Source of the DNA: Saccharopolyspora gloriosae
GTDB taxonomy: Bacteria; Actinomycetota; Actinomycetes; Mycobacteriales; Pseudonocardiaceae
Reading direction: 5' to 3'
NCBI RefSeq assembly: GCF_022828475.1
Contig: NZ_CP059557.1
Coordinates: forward strand, 6,371,470-6,435,469
DNA: 64,000 bases
Below are positions 39,745 through 48,388 of this stretch, piece by piece (position 1 is the stretch's first letter; each line of letters opens with the position of its first letter). Both the position numbers and the translations under genes were made by a program. The notes beneath the pieces are model-generated. The model was given only the letters and a program-made list of their open reading frames with translations. It was not told where the DNA came from and did no database searches.

Positions 39745-40659
39745 TCACCCCAGCAAGTAGAAGTGCCGCCCCTGGTTGTCCGTGCAGGTGGCCAGTCGCC
39801 CGTAGGGCATCTCCTGCGGTTCGCCCGCTTCGCCGCCCTGTTCCCGCACCCGGTTGAGAGTGTCGTCGAGGTCGTCGACTCGGAAGCACAGGTGCACGTC
39901 GTCGGTCTGGCCGCCGTGCAGTCCCGCCATCGGCCGCACGTCCTCGATCTGCCACCCGTCTTCGACGTTGCCCGGCGCGAATCGCCAGCCGAGGACCGCG
40001 CCGTAGAACTCCTTCGCGAGGCCCGAGTCCGGTGCGGTGATGGTGATGTAGTCGATGTCGCCGTGTCGCGCCGCGCGTGGAGGTGCGGGCGCGGCTTGTT
40101 CCGGCACGGACCGGCCGGGTGGTGTCATGATCTGCCACCGGTGCCCGAACGGGTCTTGGAACCGGCCGGCCCTGCCGTACGGGTTGTCCTCGATGTCGCC
40201 GACCGCCGTCGCGCCGTGCTCCCGCGCGCGTCGCACCACGGCGTCCACGTCGGGCACTTCGAGCAGCAGGTTGACGCTGGGACCCCCGCGGTGCACCGGG
40301 GCGAGCATGTCGATCTCGGGGAATTCGTCGGCCAGGAACAGCACGGTGCCGCCGAGCTCCAGTTCAACGTGCCCCAGCCTCCCGTCGTCCATCACGTAGG
40401 GCTCGTCCCGCAGCCGGGCGCCGAACACGTCGCCGTACCAGTCGATCGCTCGCTGCGCGCCGGTCACGGCGATGTAGGGCGTCAGCGTCATCCGAGTCCG
40501 CTCCGTGACGTCGGCGTGCCTGGTGGATTCGGTGGTCATGGTGGCTCCTGGATCGTCGAGCAGCGCACGCTCCAACCGCTCCCGCAGCCGTTCGGTGAAC
40601 TGCGAGGACGGTTCGGCGGGCACGATCGGCTCGCGAAGGGCTTCGAACGGATCGGTCAT
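39745..40659 (-). CDS. Two-domain VOC protein with N-terminal helical segment, coupled to an ECF sigma factor
   Basis: The protein has 304 residues. Residues 1-45 form a charged helix (FTERLRERLERALLDD) not typical of plain VOC enzymes. Two glyoxalase/dioxygenase-fold (VOC) modules follow, about 58-170 and 190-303. The first resembles PhnB-type domains (TPYIAVTGAQRAIDWYGDVF); the second is VOC-like (HGDIDYITITAPDSGLAKEF). The ATG overlaps the sigma-factor stop (ATGA), so the two are made together. It could be a small-molecule sensor that modulates the sigma factor or a detoxification enzyme under its control. The sequence alone does not separate these. Confidence 0.8.
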   Translation of the reverse strand: MTDPFEALREPIVPAEPSSQFTERLRERLERALLDDPGATMTTESTRHADVTERTRMTLTPYIAVTGAQRAIDWYGDVFGARLRDEPYVMDDGRLGHVELELGGTVLFLADEFPEIDMLAPVHRGGPSVNLLLEVPDVDAVVRRAREHGATAVGDIEDNPYGRAGRFQDPFGHRWQIMTPPGRSVPEQAAPAPPRAARHGDIDYITITAPDSGLAKEFYGAVLGWRFAPGNVEDGWQIEDVRPMAGLHGGQTDDVHLCFRVDDLDDTLNRVREQGGEAGEPQEMPYGRLATCTDNQGRHFYLLG

Positions 40660-41201
40660 CGTCCTCGCCCTCCCTCGGTGCCCTGCGTGTCACTTGTTCT
40701 TTCGTAGTCGCGGCGGAATGCCGCTCTGGCCCGGACCAGCAGCGCCTCCGTGGCGTGCACGGTCCGGCCCAGGTGTTCGGCGACTTCCGGAACCGGGAGC
40801 CCGTCGAGGTAGCGCAATGTCAGCGCCGCCCGGTGGTGCGAGCCGAGTCTGCCCAGCACCTCCCGCGCCCACAGCACGTCCAGCCGCACGTCCCACGGAT
40901 CTTCGACCCGTGATTCCTCCTGCCCGAGTCGCTCCAGCCCGAGCCGTTCCCGCCCGACCGCCCGCCAATGATCGGCGAGCTTGTGGCGGGCGATCCCGAC
41001 CAGCCACGCCACGGTCGGCGCCTGCTCCGGACGTTCCCTGGCGGCCTTCACCGCCGCCAGGAACGTGTCGGCCGCCAAGTCTTCGCTCACCGCGTGATCC
41101 CCGGTGCGGCCGAGCAGGTAGCCGTACACCTGCGGCAGCGCCTCGTCGTACAGACCGAGCAGCGCCGCCGCGGGATCCGGTTGCACCTGCGGTCGCTTCA
41201 C
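40656..41201 (-). CDS. ECF-type sigma factor
   Basis: The protein has 181 residues from GTG 41201. Region 2 (LLGRTGDHAVSEDLAADTFL) and region 4 (LTLRYLDGLPVPEVAEHLGR, then the recognition helix TVHATEALLVRARAAFRR) are clear, while regions 1 and 3 are absent, as in group IV sigma factors. The start follows a weak GGGGA site; longer upstream reading has no support. It is translationally coupled to the VOC protein and has no obvious zinc anti-sigma gene, so it may be controlled by the VOC partner or at the transcriptional level. Confidence 0.85.
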   Translation of the reverse strand: MKRPQVQPDPAAALLGLYDEALPQVYGYLLGRTGDHAVSEDLAADTFLAAVKAARERPEQAPTVAWLVGIARHKLADHWRAVGRERLGLERLGQEESRVEDPWDVRLDVLWAREVLGRLGSHHRAALTLRYLDGLPVPEVAEHLGRTVHATEALLVRARAAFRRDYERTSDTQGTEGGRGR

Positions 41202-41330
41202 ATCCCCATAGTCGTTCGGGAGGGGAGTGCTCCGACGCCCTCGAACCTGATTCGTTCGGGTGATGTCCGGCTCGGCCGAGGACCACGCCGAGCGAAGACC
41301 CGCTCGGATCAGGCCCGTAAGCTGCCCCGC

Positions 41331-41621
41331 GTGTCGGATGAGCAGGTTCCCACGGCCGAGCTGGCCCGCTTGGCGGCCGCGTTGGACGTCGTCGACGCGC
41401 GGGCCGAGCTCAACCACCGCTACCGGCGGCTGATCACCGATTCACGGGCGGCGCTGGCCACCCCGCAAGTCCGGCTCACCCAGGCCCGCGGGATCGCGAA
41501 GAAGCTGATGGTGCTGGTGAAGGCCGCAGGCCCCGAGTTCCGCGACGGCCTCCCGCCTGCCGAGCAGGCCGCGCTGCGAGACGGACTCGCCCAAGCCGAC
41601 GAGTTGATCTACCAAGCTTGA
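41331..41621 (+). CDS. Small helical hypothetical protein
   Basis: The protein has 96 residues from GTG 41331 and is almost entirely alpha-helical and charged (ELARLAAALDVVDARAELNH ... RGIAKKLMVLVKAAGPEF). No family that I recognise and no clear ribosome-binding site, so it may be leaderless. It is divergent from the sigma factor and could share its control region. Codon pattern and composition are consistent with a real gene. Confidence 0.55.
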   Translation: MSDEQVPTAELARLAAALDVVDARAELNHRYRRLITDSRAALATPQVRLTQARGIAKKLMVLVKAAGPEFRDGLPPAEQAALRDGLAQADELIYQA

Positions 41622-41663
41622 CCACGCTCTCGGGTGCCGCGGAAACGGTCAGGCGGCCAGGCC

Positions 41664-42608
41664 TCACCTGGTGGCGAAGCGGTCGGTGACCTCGATCAAC
41701 GCTTCGGCGACGCCGCCTCCGCCACCGTGTCCGGCGTCGTCGATGAACAGCAGTTCCGCGTCCGGCCACGCCTGCGCCAACTGCCAGGCGATGTCCGGCG
41801 GGCCGCTCACGTCCTTCCTCCCGTGCACCAGCGCGCCCGGGATCCCGGCGAGCTTCTCCGCGTTCCGCAGCAGCTCGCCGTCCTCGAACCACGCGCCGTG
41901 CCGCCAGTAGTGCGTGACCAGCCGCGCGAACCGCAGCCGGAAATCCGGGTCGTCGTAGCGGGGGTCCCGGCGAGCGTGCCCCACCTCGACGTGCGCTTCT
42001 TCCCACCGGCACCAGTCCCGCGCGGCCCGCGCCCGCACCACCGGGTCCGGGTCGTGCAGCAACCGGCTGTAGACGTCGACGAGCCGCCCGTCCCGCTCGT
42101 CTTCGGGCACTCCGGCGCGGAACCGGTCCCACTGCTCGGGGAACACGCGCCGCATGTCCTGGGTGATCCACTCGACTTCGCGGTGGGTCGTCGTGACCAC
42201 GCTGAACAGCACAAGTTCGGTGACCCGCTCCGGATTCGACTCCGCGTACGCCAAACCGAGCGTGGATCCCCACGAGCCGCCGAACACCATCCACCGCTCG
42301 ACGCCGAGATGGCGCCGCAGCAGCTCGACGTCCGCGATCAGGTGGTGCGTGGTGTTCGTGGCGAGGTCGGCGTCCGGTTCGTCCGCGAGCGGGGTGCTGC
42401 GCCCGCAGCCGCGCTGATCGAACAGCACGATCCGGTAAGCGTCCGGATCGAAGTAGCGCCGCCAGCCCGGTGTGCACCCCGAGCCGGGACCGCCGTGCAG
42501 CACCACGACCGGTTTCCCGTCCGGATTCCCGCAGCTCTCCCAGTGCACGAGGTGCCCGCCGCCGACGTCGAGCCGCCCGCTCGCGTGGGGTTCGATCTCG
42601 GGGTACAT
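41664..42608 (-). CDS. pip: Prolyl aminopeptidase
   Basis: The protein has 314 residues, an S33-family alpha/beta-hydrolase that removes N-terminal proline. Diagnostic stretches are HGGPGSG near residue 38 (oxyanion hole), FDQRGCGRS, the nucleophile GGSWGS with Ser near residue 111, Asp in GRKDVSGP and His in DDAGHGG. The length and motifs match the pip family closely. The ATG has AGGA 6 nt upstream. Cytoplasmic; no signal peptide. Confidence 0.93.
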   Translation of the reverse strand: MYPEIEPHASGRLDVGGGHLVHWESCGNPDGKPVVVLHGGPGSGCTPGWRRYFDPDAYRIVLFDQRGCGRSTPLADEPDADLATNTTHHLIADVELLRRHLGVERWMVFGGSWGSTLGLAYAESNPERVTELVLFSVVTTTHREVEWITQDMRRVFPEQWDRFRAGVPEDERDGRLVDVYSRLLHDPDPVVRARAARDWCRWEEAHVEVGHARRDPRYDDPDFRLRFARLVTHYWRHGAWFEDGELLRNAEKLAGIPGALVHGRKDVSGPPDIAWQLAQAWPDAELLFIDDAGHGGGGGVAEALIEVTDRFATR

Positions 42609-42744
42609 GATTCCTCCCGGTCAGGACGCTACCGAGATCGTCCGTGCCCCGACAGCGGCCGATCAGGGCGAAATTCGCACTGTCGTTCGCAGACCCGCAC
42701 CACGCATACTTCCGGTGCTTGATGTCTGAGAAGAGGAGGCTCCG

Positions 42745-43569
42745 GTGAACCCGGAACGGCAGTCGCCCATGGACCTGGCCGGTCTCACCGGCGACCCGGA
42801 CACGAGCGGCCCCAACGCGGCGCGGATGTACGACTACTACCTGGGCGGTTCGGCGAACTTCGCCGTGGACCGCGCCGCCGCGGAAGAACAGCTGTCGGTG
42901 CTGCCCAGCGTGGCCACCACGGCACGTGCGAACCGGGCGTTCCTCGGCCGCGTGGTGCGGATGTGCTTGGACATGGGGATCAACCAGTTCCTCGACCTGG
43001 GTTCAGGGGTGCCCACCGTCGGCAACGTGCACGAGATCGCGCACCAGATCGACCCGACGGCGCGAATCGCCTACGTGGACCGGGAACCGATCGCCGTCGC
43101 CCACGCCCGCAGGCTGCTGCGCAACGAATCGCGAGTCTCGGTGACCCAAGCCGACCTGACCGACACCCGATCGGTGCTCACCGCGCCAGGCGTGGCCGAG
43201 CTGCTCGACTTCACCCGTCCGGTCGCGGTGCTCGCGATCAGCGTGCTGCACTTCGTGCGCGACGAGCAGGACCCGGCGGCCGTCCTGGCGACCTACCGCG
43301 ATGCCTGCGTCCGCGGGAGCGTGCTCGCGCTGTCGCACACCACGAGCGAGAACCTCGCCCCCGCCGCCGTCGATCGAGGCCTGGCCATCTACCAGCGCAC
43401 CTCCACGCCGGTGATCCCCCGACCCATCGTCGAGGCCCCGGCGCTGCTCACCGGCTACGACGTCCTCGCCCCTGGTCCCGCCATCGTCACGGAATGGCGC
43501 CCCGACACCGAACCCGGGGCGTCCGAACCCGCGGCCAACACCTGGGCAGTGGTCGGCATCCTGCCCTGA
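42745..43569 (+). CDS. SAM-dependent methyltransferase, DUF574 (PF04672) family
   Basis: The protein has 274 residues from GTG 42745, with GAGGAGG 6 nt upstream. Family landmarks are [20 protein letters not shown] at residues 22-41, the SAM-binding [10 protein letters not shown] (residues 92-101), [13 protein letters not shown] and the [10 protein letters not shown] segment. This family is expanded in actinomycetes, often near secondary-metabolite genes. The physiological substrate is unknown. It is monocistronic here. Confidence 0.92.
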   Translation: MNPERQSPMDLAGLTGDPDTSGPNAARMYDYYLGGSANFAVDRAAAEEQLSVLPSVATTARANRAFLGRVVRMCLDMGINQFLDLGSGVPTVGNVHEIAHQIDPTARIAYVDREPIAVAHARRLLRNESRVSVTQADLTDTRSVLTAPGVAELLDFTRPVAVLAISVLHFVRDEQDPAAVLATYRDACVRGSVLALSHTTSENLAPAAVDRGLAIYQRTSTPVIPRPIVEAPALLTGYDVLAPGPAIVTEWRPDTEPGASEPAANTWAVVGILP

Positions 43570-43676
43570 ACCTCGGCTCGCGGTATTCACGTACACGCAG
43601 GTCGAAATCCTGGGCCGGGCGTCCGCGCCCCCGACTAAATCCGTGCAGCGATTTCCCGTGTGAAAAGATCGGCGCC

Positions 43677-44168
43677 ATGGGAAACAACGTCTACTTCGAC
43701 ATCACCATCAACGGTGAAGCGGCTGGTCGAATCACCTTCGAGCTGTTCGACGACACCGTCCCGAAGACCGCGCAGAACTTCCGCGAGCTGGCCACCGGCG
43801 AGCACGGCTTCGGCTACCAGGGCTCCGGCTTCCACCGTGTCATTCCGCAGTTCATGCTCCAGGGCGGCGACTTCACCGCGGGCAACGGCACCGGCGGCAA
43901 GAGCATCTACGGCGGCAAGTTCGACGACGAGAACTTCACCATCAAGCACACCAAGCCCGGCCAGCTGTCCATGGCCAACGCGGGCAAGAACACCAACGGC
44001 TCCCAGTTCTTCATCACCACCGTCGCCACCACCTGGCTGGACGGCAAGCACGTCGCCTTCGGCGAGGTCGTCGACGGGATGGACGTCGTGACGGCCATCG
44101 AGAAGCTGGGTTCGTCGAGCGGCGTCCCCCAGGCCGAGATCACGATCGCCGAGTCCGGCACCCTCTGA
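43677..44168 (+). CDS. ppiA: Peptidyl-prolyl cis-trans isomerase (cyclophilin type)
   Basis: The protein has 163 residues from ATG 43677. It is a complete cyclophilin with the active-site [15 protein letters not shown], the [16 protein letters not shown] core and the loop [13 protein letters not shown] carrying a Trp at the cyclosporin-contact position. No signal peptide is visible, so it is cytosolic and acts as a folding helper. A longer in-frame upstream reading overlaps the methyltransferase gene and is rejected. A perfect 14-bp hairpin ends the transcript. Confidence 0.96.
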   Translation: MGNNVYFDITINGEAAGRITFELFDDTVPKTAQNFRELATGEHGFGYQGSGFHRVIPQFMLQGGDFTAGNGTGGKSIYGGKFDDENFTIKHTKPGQLSMANAGKNTNGSQFFITTVATTWLDGKHVAFGEVVDGMDVVTAIEKLGSSSGVPQAEITIAESGTL

Positions 44169-44304
44169 TCCCACCGCCTGCGCGGGCCGAGCCCCGCGCA
44201 TCCTGCTCTTGATCTGACTCAGCCCGAGCACAGACTCGTTGGCGGCCAGCGCTATGGCAGAGCGGCCCGCGAGCCTCCGGCCGGACGCCGCGGAAAGCAC
44301 GAAC

Positions 44305-44340
44305 CGGCCCGGTGACCTGTTGCTTCAGGTCACCGGGCCG
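44305..44340 (+). terminator. ppiA terminator
   Basis: A perfect 14-bp inverted repeat CGGCCCGGTGACCT/AGGTCACCGGGCCG with an 8-nt loop. Near-identical hairpins occur at 46998-47038 and 62072-62110 beside the two tRNA-Tyr-derived att sites. Confidence 0.8.
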
Positions 44341-44462
44341 TTCTGCCAGCTGCTCCAGGGGCCGAACAGCAGTCGATCACCTGGTTTTCAAGTTCGACGG
44401 GCACCACATCGATACGGGTGCAAACCGACGAACCGCAGCATCAAGTCGCAACAACTAGCACG

Positions 44463-44723
44463 ATGCGATGCATGAGCTCGATGCTATTAGGCATCTTCAC
44501 CCTGGTTTCGATCCTGGCTCTAGTCACGCACCTGCTCGTGCTGGAGCGGGCCGATGACCCCACCAAACCCGAAAAGGCGTGGCTCGCCGCGGTATCGATA
44601 CTTCGTCCGATCGCCGCTCTTGCGGTGGGCCTCACAAGCGGAACGTCCGCAATGTTCCTGGCCTTGCTACCTCATTCCACCGGTCCAATACGGGGCGGCA
44701 AGATTCATGAACGGCTGAACTGA
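44463..44723 (+). CDS. Possible small two-helix membrane protein
   Basis: About 86 residues, with two hydrophobic helices (SSMLLGIFTLVSILALVTHL and an Ala/Val/Leu segment near residues 45-65) separated by a charged loop (ERADDPTKPEKAW). No ribosome-binding site and no known family; ATG 44472 is an alternative start. It lies in the loosely packed accessory-looking segment left of the integrated element. Confidence 0.4.
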   Translation: MRCMSSMLLGIFTLVSILALVTHLLVLERADDPTKPEKAWLAAVSILRPIAALAVGLTSGTSAMFLALLPHSTGPIRGGKIHERLN

Positions 44724-45078
44724 TGCAATCCCGAGGACTTCGTTTTCAGCTCTGAGCAGCCCAGATCAGCGGCGTCCGACCAAGCCGCTCCAGCGGGGAA
44801 ACCACCGAACCGGCCTCGACTGCAGCTGCCCGTCACCAGAGCGACCGCGACCGAAGTCGAACCACGCCTGCGGTGGCACCCTCGGGCGCAAGCACCGCAG
44901 CTACAACCACGAACACCGGGGCCAGAACCAACCGCACAGCGCCGGTAGCGGCGGGACGCAACCGTACAACGCAAAGCGGAGAGCTCGAATGGTGTCCCGC
45001 TGAGCCTCGGCACTCGCGAATGCCGGTACGACAGCTGAGGGCTGTCCGTTCTGCACCGCAGAGGCCGCCGGACGCGGG
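44724..45078. other. Non-coding stretch
   Basis: 355 bp. All open frames are short and have random composition. No RNA or strong repeat seen. Confidence 0.4.
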
Positions 45079-45609
45079 TCAGCGCCAGCGGAACCGGTTG
45101 ATGAGAACGGCAACGGCCGGCACCCGAGACAATGTGGAGAACAGGCCGAAACCGAGCACCGCGCCGACCACGTTGAAGAGCAGATCGTTCACGTCAGCCA
45201 CATGGCCGCCGCCCAAGAAGTTCCCAGTGACCAATTGGGCCAGCTCGATCGCCAGGCTGAACGCCGCTGCCACGGCCACCACGCGCCACCACGAAGCTTT
45301 GGCTACGAGTAGCGGCACGAGCAGCCCGACAGGCACGAAGACCAGCATGTTCATCACCGCGTCGCCGACCTCGTAGTCCGCGAGCGGCACGAGGTAGACC
45401 TTCCACAGTGCGCTGCGGGCGGGCTTGTTCAAGAAGATCGGGAAGATCGTGTTCGCGACGACTCCGGCGGCGTACACGCAGAGCGCAAGAGCGACGGCGG
45501 CACGCGGGGCCGAGAGGCGATCGCGTCCGTGTAGGTACCACAGCAGGGCCAGGAAGATCGCTGCCGCGACGGGAACCACCACCGGAAGTACCGGGACCTC
45601 GCGAAACAC
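45079..45609 (-). CDS. VanZ-like membrane protein
   Basis: The protein has 176 residues from GTG 45609, with GGAAGGAAG 9 nt upstream. Four to five transmembrane helices fit the VanZ family, with its conserved VPLADYEVGDAVMNMLVFVP and HVADVNDLLFNVVGAVLG segments. VanZ of Enterococcus gives low-level teicoplanin resistance, but most actinobacterial homologues have no tested role, so a cell-envelope function is only a suggestion. The 28 residues upstream in frame are arginine-rich and not included. No van genes accompany it. Confidence 0.8.
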   Translation of the reverse strand: MFREVPVLPVVVPVAAAIFLALLWYLHGRDRLSAPRAAVALALCVYAAGVVANTIFPIFLNKPARSALWKVYLVPLADYEVGDAVMNMLVFVPVGLLVPLLVAKASWWRVVAVAAAFSLAIELAQLVTGNFLGGGHVADVNDLLFNVVGAVLGFGLFSTLSRVPAVAVLINRFRWR

Positions 45610-45887
45610 TTCGCACCGCTTCCTTCCGCGAGCCGCAGCGCAAGACCTTGCCAACGCCCTGACGGCACATCTTGCACTAGGCCACGCGCGCACCCGGGCG
45701 GTGGGGTGTTGGCCTGCTGACGCCTTTGCCGCAGATGTCTTCGGCTGCGCGATCTAAGCAGATCACCGTTGCCCGAGCCCAAGACCGACGAGGCCCCCCA
45801 GAGCCCACGAGCCGCATCGCCGGGTTCACCATCGCCGAATTCCTCCGCCGCCAAGTCGTGCACCTGCGGCAACTCCTCATGTGATCA

Positions 45888-46520
45888 TTACCGGTACTCG
45901 ACGAGTGCCCCCAATACCGGCCCGCTAATGTCCAGCGCCTCCGGTTGCAGCCCGAGATGGTCACAGGCGACCTGAAGCAGGTCCACCCGCCCGTCGCTGA
46001 GTGCCTCGGGTGCCGCGTCATTCTCGTTCCAGGGCTTGAGGGCGTCGTAGGTCAGCTCGATCAGCCGACCGGCCAGTTCCGCATCGCCGCCTTCGATGAC
46101 CTCTGGCTCGTCACCATCAATAGAGGCCACTTGCTCACCGTTCCGGAAGATGCTCAGCTCCTCCTTGAGACTGGTGGGGCTGAGGTAAACGTTGACGGCC
46201 TCGGTGCCCCGGGACACCGACCCGGCCCACTCTGGCGAGCGCCCTCGATACCCGGCGTCCTCGACCAAGACGACGTGCTCGCCCATGACGAACGCAGCGA
46301 CAACACCAGGGATGACGTGGGCGGGCTCATGCTCACGAAGCTCAGCCGTGAACTCGGGCCACGTGGCGGTCCGAATGGCCGCATCGCTGACACCTAGACG
46401 ATGCAGCGCCTCACGTGGCCGCGCTCCCCGCACCAGGGTGATGCAATAACCCTCTTCAAGGGCCAGCCCGGCCTCGCTCACCCAATCCGAGGAGTAGCCG
46501 GCACCCGCTGAAGTCACCAT
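45888..46520 (-). CDS. DUF6461-family protein
   Basis: The protein has 210 residues from ATG 46520, with AAGGAGG 4 nt upstream. Recognisable features are EEGYCITLVRGARPREALHR at the N terminus, the LVEDAGYRGRSPEWAG segment and a C-terminal helical part ending in GLQPEALDISGPVLGALVEYR. The pattern matches actinobacterial DUF6461 proteins, which often occur in accessory regions and near immunity-type genes; no activity is established. The 440-nt open extension upstream looks random and is not coding. It lies just outside the integrated element. Confidence 0.75.
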   Translation of the reverse strand: MVTSAGAGYSSDWVSEAGLALEEGYCITLVRGARPREALHRLGVSDAAIRTATWPEFTAELREHEPAHVIPGVVAAFVMGEHVVLVEDAGYRGRSPEWAGSVSRGTEAVNVYLSPTSLKEELSIFRNGEQVASIDGDEPEVIEGGDAELAGRLIELTYDALKPWNENDAAPEALSDGRVDLLQVACDHLGLQPEALDISGPVLGALVEYR

Positions 46521-47019
46521 CTTGCCTCCTTGAAGACCTGCCCGATTCCGCACGAGCAAGAGTAAATACCTGTGAACAAGCTCTTTTAAGCTGCGGTCGG
46601 GGTGACCGGACCCGGGATTTCTTCGAGCCCGCACAACCTTCGTCACCGTGCTGTTCAAGGACGTATCGGGACAAACGAGACCCCTAATAATCTCTAGATG
46701 TCCCGATTCTTGGGCAGTACCAGCCGCCGAATGGCTCAGCAGCCGCCCTGTCGCACAAGCCGACGTATCACTCCGCGAGCAGTACAGGCTGTTCAGGAGG
46801 CGCAAACGGGTGCCGCTGCCGGGAAGGCCCAGGAGCTTCGGCAGGTGCGGCCGCCCAAAGCTGATGGCGGTACGGCGCCGAGACTGCGTCTCGGCAGCCG
46901 GCTCCCGAGCCGCCCGGCGACTCCAAGACTGTGGCTCGTATATGGCACAGACACCCGTCAACGGCCGTAGTCAGCCGGACACGGCCGGACAACGCAAAAC
47001 GGCCCGGTGACCCTGTTCA
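46521..47019. other. Non-coding or decayed stretch left of attL
   Basis: About 500 bp with overlapping open frames on both strands (for example 46648-47010 and 46768-46992) but no recognisable protein. It ends with a terminator hairpin (46998-47038) that belongs to the original tRNA-Tyr transcript. Confidence 0.4.
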
Positions 47020-47097
47020 TGCAGGTCACCGGGCCGTTTCGGCTGGTGTGCCAGGTGGAGGATTCGAACCTCCGAAGCTTTCGCGGCTGATTTACAG
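47020..47097 (-). repeat. attL: 78-bp direct repeat with truncated tRNA-Tyr 3' end
   Basis: Identical to 62092-62169. Positions 47049-47097 are the 3' 49 nt of tRNA-Tyr, from the anticodon loop to the discriminator base. Right of 47097 the sequence diverges from the tRNA, so this copy is a displaced 3' half and not a functional tRNA. Confidence 0.95.
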
Positions 47098-47171
47098 GGT
47101 GCTGGGACTGAGACGAGTACAACCGCTCTGACCTGCATAGCAGGGAGTCGAACCAGTGAAAATCTGGCTGT

Positions 47172-47185
47172 GTGTCCGCACATTG
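47172..47185 (+). promoter_or_regulatory. Candidate integrase arm site, left
   Basis: GTGTCCGCACATTG lies 75 bp inside attL. A 13/14 match in the same orientation (GTGTCCGCGCATTG) lies 77 bp inside attR at 62002-62015. In the circular form they would flank the core almost symmetrically. Confidence 0.5.
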
Positions 47186-47346
47186 GACGTACGTACCCCG
47201 CGGAGCTGCACACGGACCTTGAGTAGCCATGCGCTCCGAGCCTCGCTAGGGGAGGCACGTCCGCCGTCTGATCGCCCGCGTGGCGGGCCGTCAGCGCACC
47301 AGCGTCACGGATAATGGTCGTGGACGAGCGGCACGGTGAGGTGAAT

Positions 47347-47829
47347 GTGAGCCAGCGAGGTACCTACCGCGTCATCGCGGCTGAGCTGACCCGGAGGATC
47401 AAGGATGGGACTTACGCAGCAGGCAGCCTGCTGCCATCCGAACCGACTCTGGCCAAGGAGTTCGGTGTCGCACGGAACACTATCCGTTCGGCACTCGGGA
47501 CACTGGAGGCTGCGGGAGCGGTAGAAGCGCTCCCCGGCCAGGGGCGACGTATCGCAGGCGAGCCGGACCAGGGGGTCGAGTCGACGACAGCGTACGAGCG
47601 GGTAGCAGCAGCCTTGCGTGCTGGAATCCAAGAAGGCAAGTTCGACGCCGAGCTGCCACTGCCGAGCGAGGTACGCCTGATGGACGAGCATGGCGTCTCC
47701 AGGAACACCGTGCGTCGGGCATACCGCCTGCTTCAAGAAGAAGGCACCATCGTCATCCGGCACGGCGCCGGGGCGTTTGTGGCGCCAACAGCCGACGACG
47801 CTGCTCAACAGCAGCGGGGAGGTAGGTAG
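47347..47829 (+). CDS. Transcriptional regulator with two tandem GntR winged helices
   Basis: About 160 residues made only of two GntR-type DNA-binding domains. The first spans about residues 5-70 (YRVIAAELTRRIKDGTY ... SEPTLAKEFGVARNTIRSAL). The second spans about 83-150 (YERVAAALRAGIQEGKF ... SEVRLMDEHGVSRNTVRRAY). There is no effector-binding domain. Regulators such as KorSA of pSAM2 are single-domain GntR proteins that repress transfer and activator genes of AICEs; this one may bind paired operators as a monomer. GTG 47347 has GGTGAGG 5 nt upstream; in-frame starts at 47314 and 47341 are possible. It is followed by the Nudix gene with an 8-nt gap. Confidence 0.8.
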   Translation: MSQRGTYRVIAAELTRRIKDGTYAAGSLLPSEPTLAKEFGVARNTIRSALGTLEAAGAVEALPGQGRRIAGEPDQGVESTTAYERVAAALRAGIQEGKFDAELPLPSEVRLMDEHGVSRNTVRRAYRLLQEEGTIVIRHGAGAFVAPTADDAAQQQRGGR

Positions 47830-47836
47830 GTAACGA

Positions 47837-48388
47837 ATGGAGCAGCCCGAGAAGACCGGCGAATGGGTTGTGCACGGGAAACGTTCGATCTACGAGAGCG
47901 AATGGGTCAAGGTCGGGCTAGCTGACATCACCGTCCCTTCCGGAGAGAGATTCGAGCACCATACCGTTTGGCTCCCCCCTGCCGCTATGGCTCTAGTACT
48001 CGACGATTCTGGCGAGAACGTGCTGATGTCTTATCGCCATCGATTCGTCCCTGACGTATGGAACTATGAGCTTCCGGGTGGACTGCTTAACGAAGAGGAA
48101 GCCCCGGAGATTACGGCGGCCCGAGAAGTAGAGGAAGAGACCGGGTACAGACCCCGTTCTATCGAACACCTAACTACTTTTGAACCAATGATCGGAACGG
48201 TGACCAATCCGCATCATGTCTATCTCGCCCGAGGAGCCGAATGGGTAAGCGATGCAAGTGAGCTTGATGAAGGGAAGTTCAGATGGATTCCCACATCTGA
48301 ACTGCGAGGGTTGATCGCGTCAAGAGAAATAGTCAACTCCGGATCTCTGGTAGCAGTCCTCCACTTCTTGGCATTCGCTGATTCCTAA
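47837..48388 (+). CDS. Nudix hydrolase
   Basis: The protein has 183 residues from ATG 47837. A perfect Nudix box (G-x5-E-x7-REVEEETGY, residues about 78-100) predicts metal-dependent hydrolysis of a nucleoside diphosphate linked to another group. The N-terminal strand region (YESEWVKVGLADITVPSG) resembles ADP-ribose-type Nudix enzymes. Nudix genes are regular passengers of AICE regulatory blocks next to gntR genes, where they may adjust a nucleotide signal; the substrate is unknown. GC content is lower than in neighbours and CTA leucine codons occur several times, as expected for acquired DNA. Its stop overlaps the opposed XRE gene by 4 bp. Confidence 0.9.
   Translation: MEQPEKTGEWVVHGKRSIYESEWVKVGLADITVPSGERFEHHTVWLPPAAMALVLDDSGENVLMSYRHRFVPDVWNYELPGGLLNEEEAPEITAAREVEEETGYRPRSIEHLTTFEPMIGTVTNPHHVYLARGAEWVSDASELDEGKFRWIPTSELRGLIASREIVNSGSLVAVLHFLAFADS

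Noticed and set aside
45079-45609. VanZ-like gene as part of a glycopeptide-resistance cluster.
   Set aside because: No vanHAX, vanRS or D-Ala-D-Lac genes are nearby; VanZ-fold proteins are common in actinomycetes without resistance roles.
46521-46961. In-frame N-terminal extension of the DUF6461 protein.
   Set aside because: The extension has random composition, while a perfect AAGGAGG and ATG exist at 46520.
47049-47097. Possible second tRNA-Tyr gene at attL.
   Set aside because: Only the 3' 49 nt are present; sequence beyond 47097 does not complete the D-arm or acceptor 5' strand.
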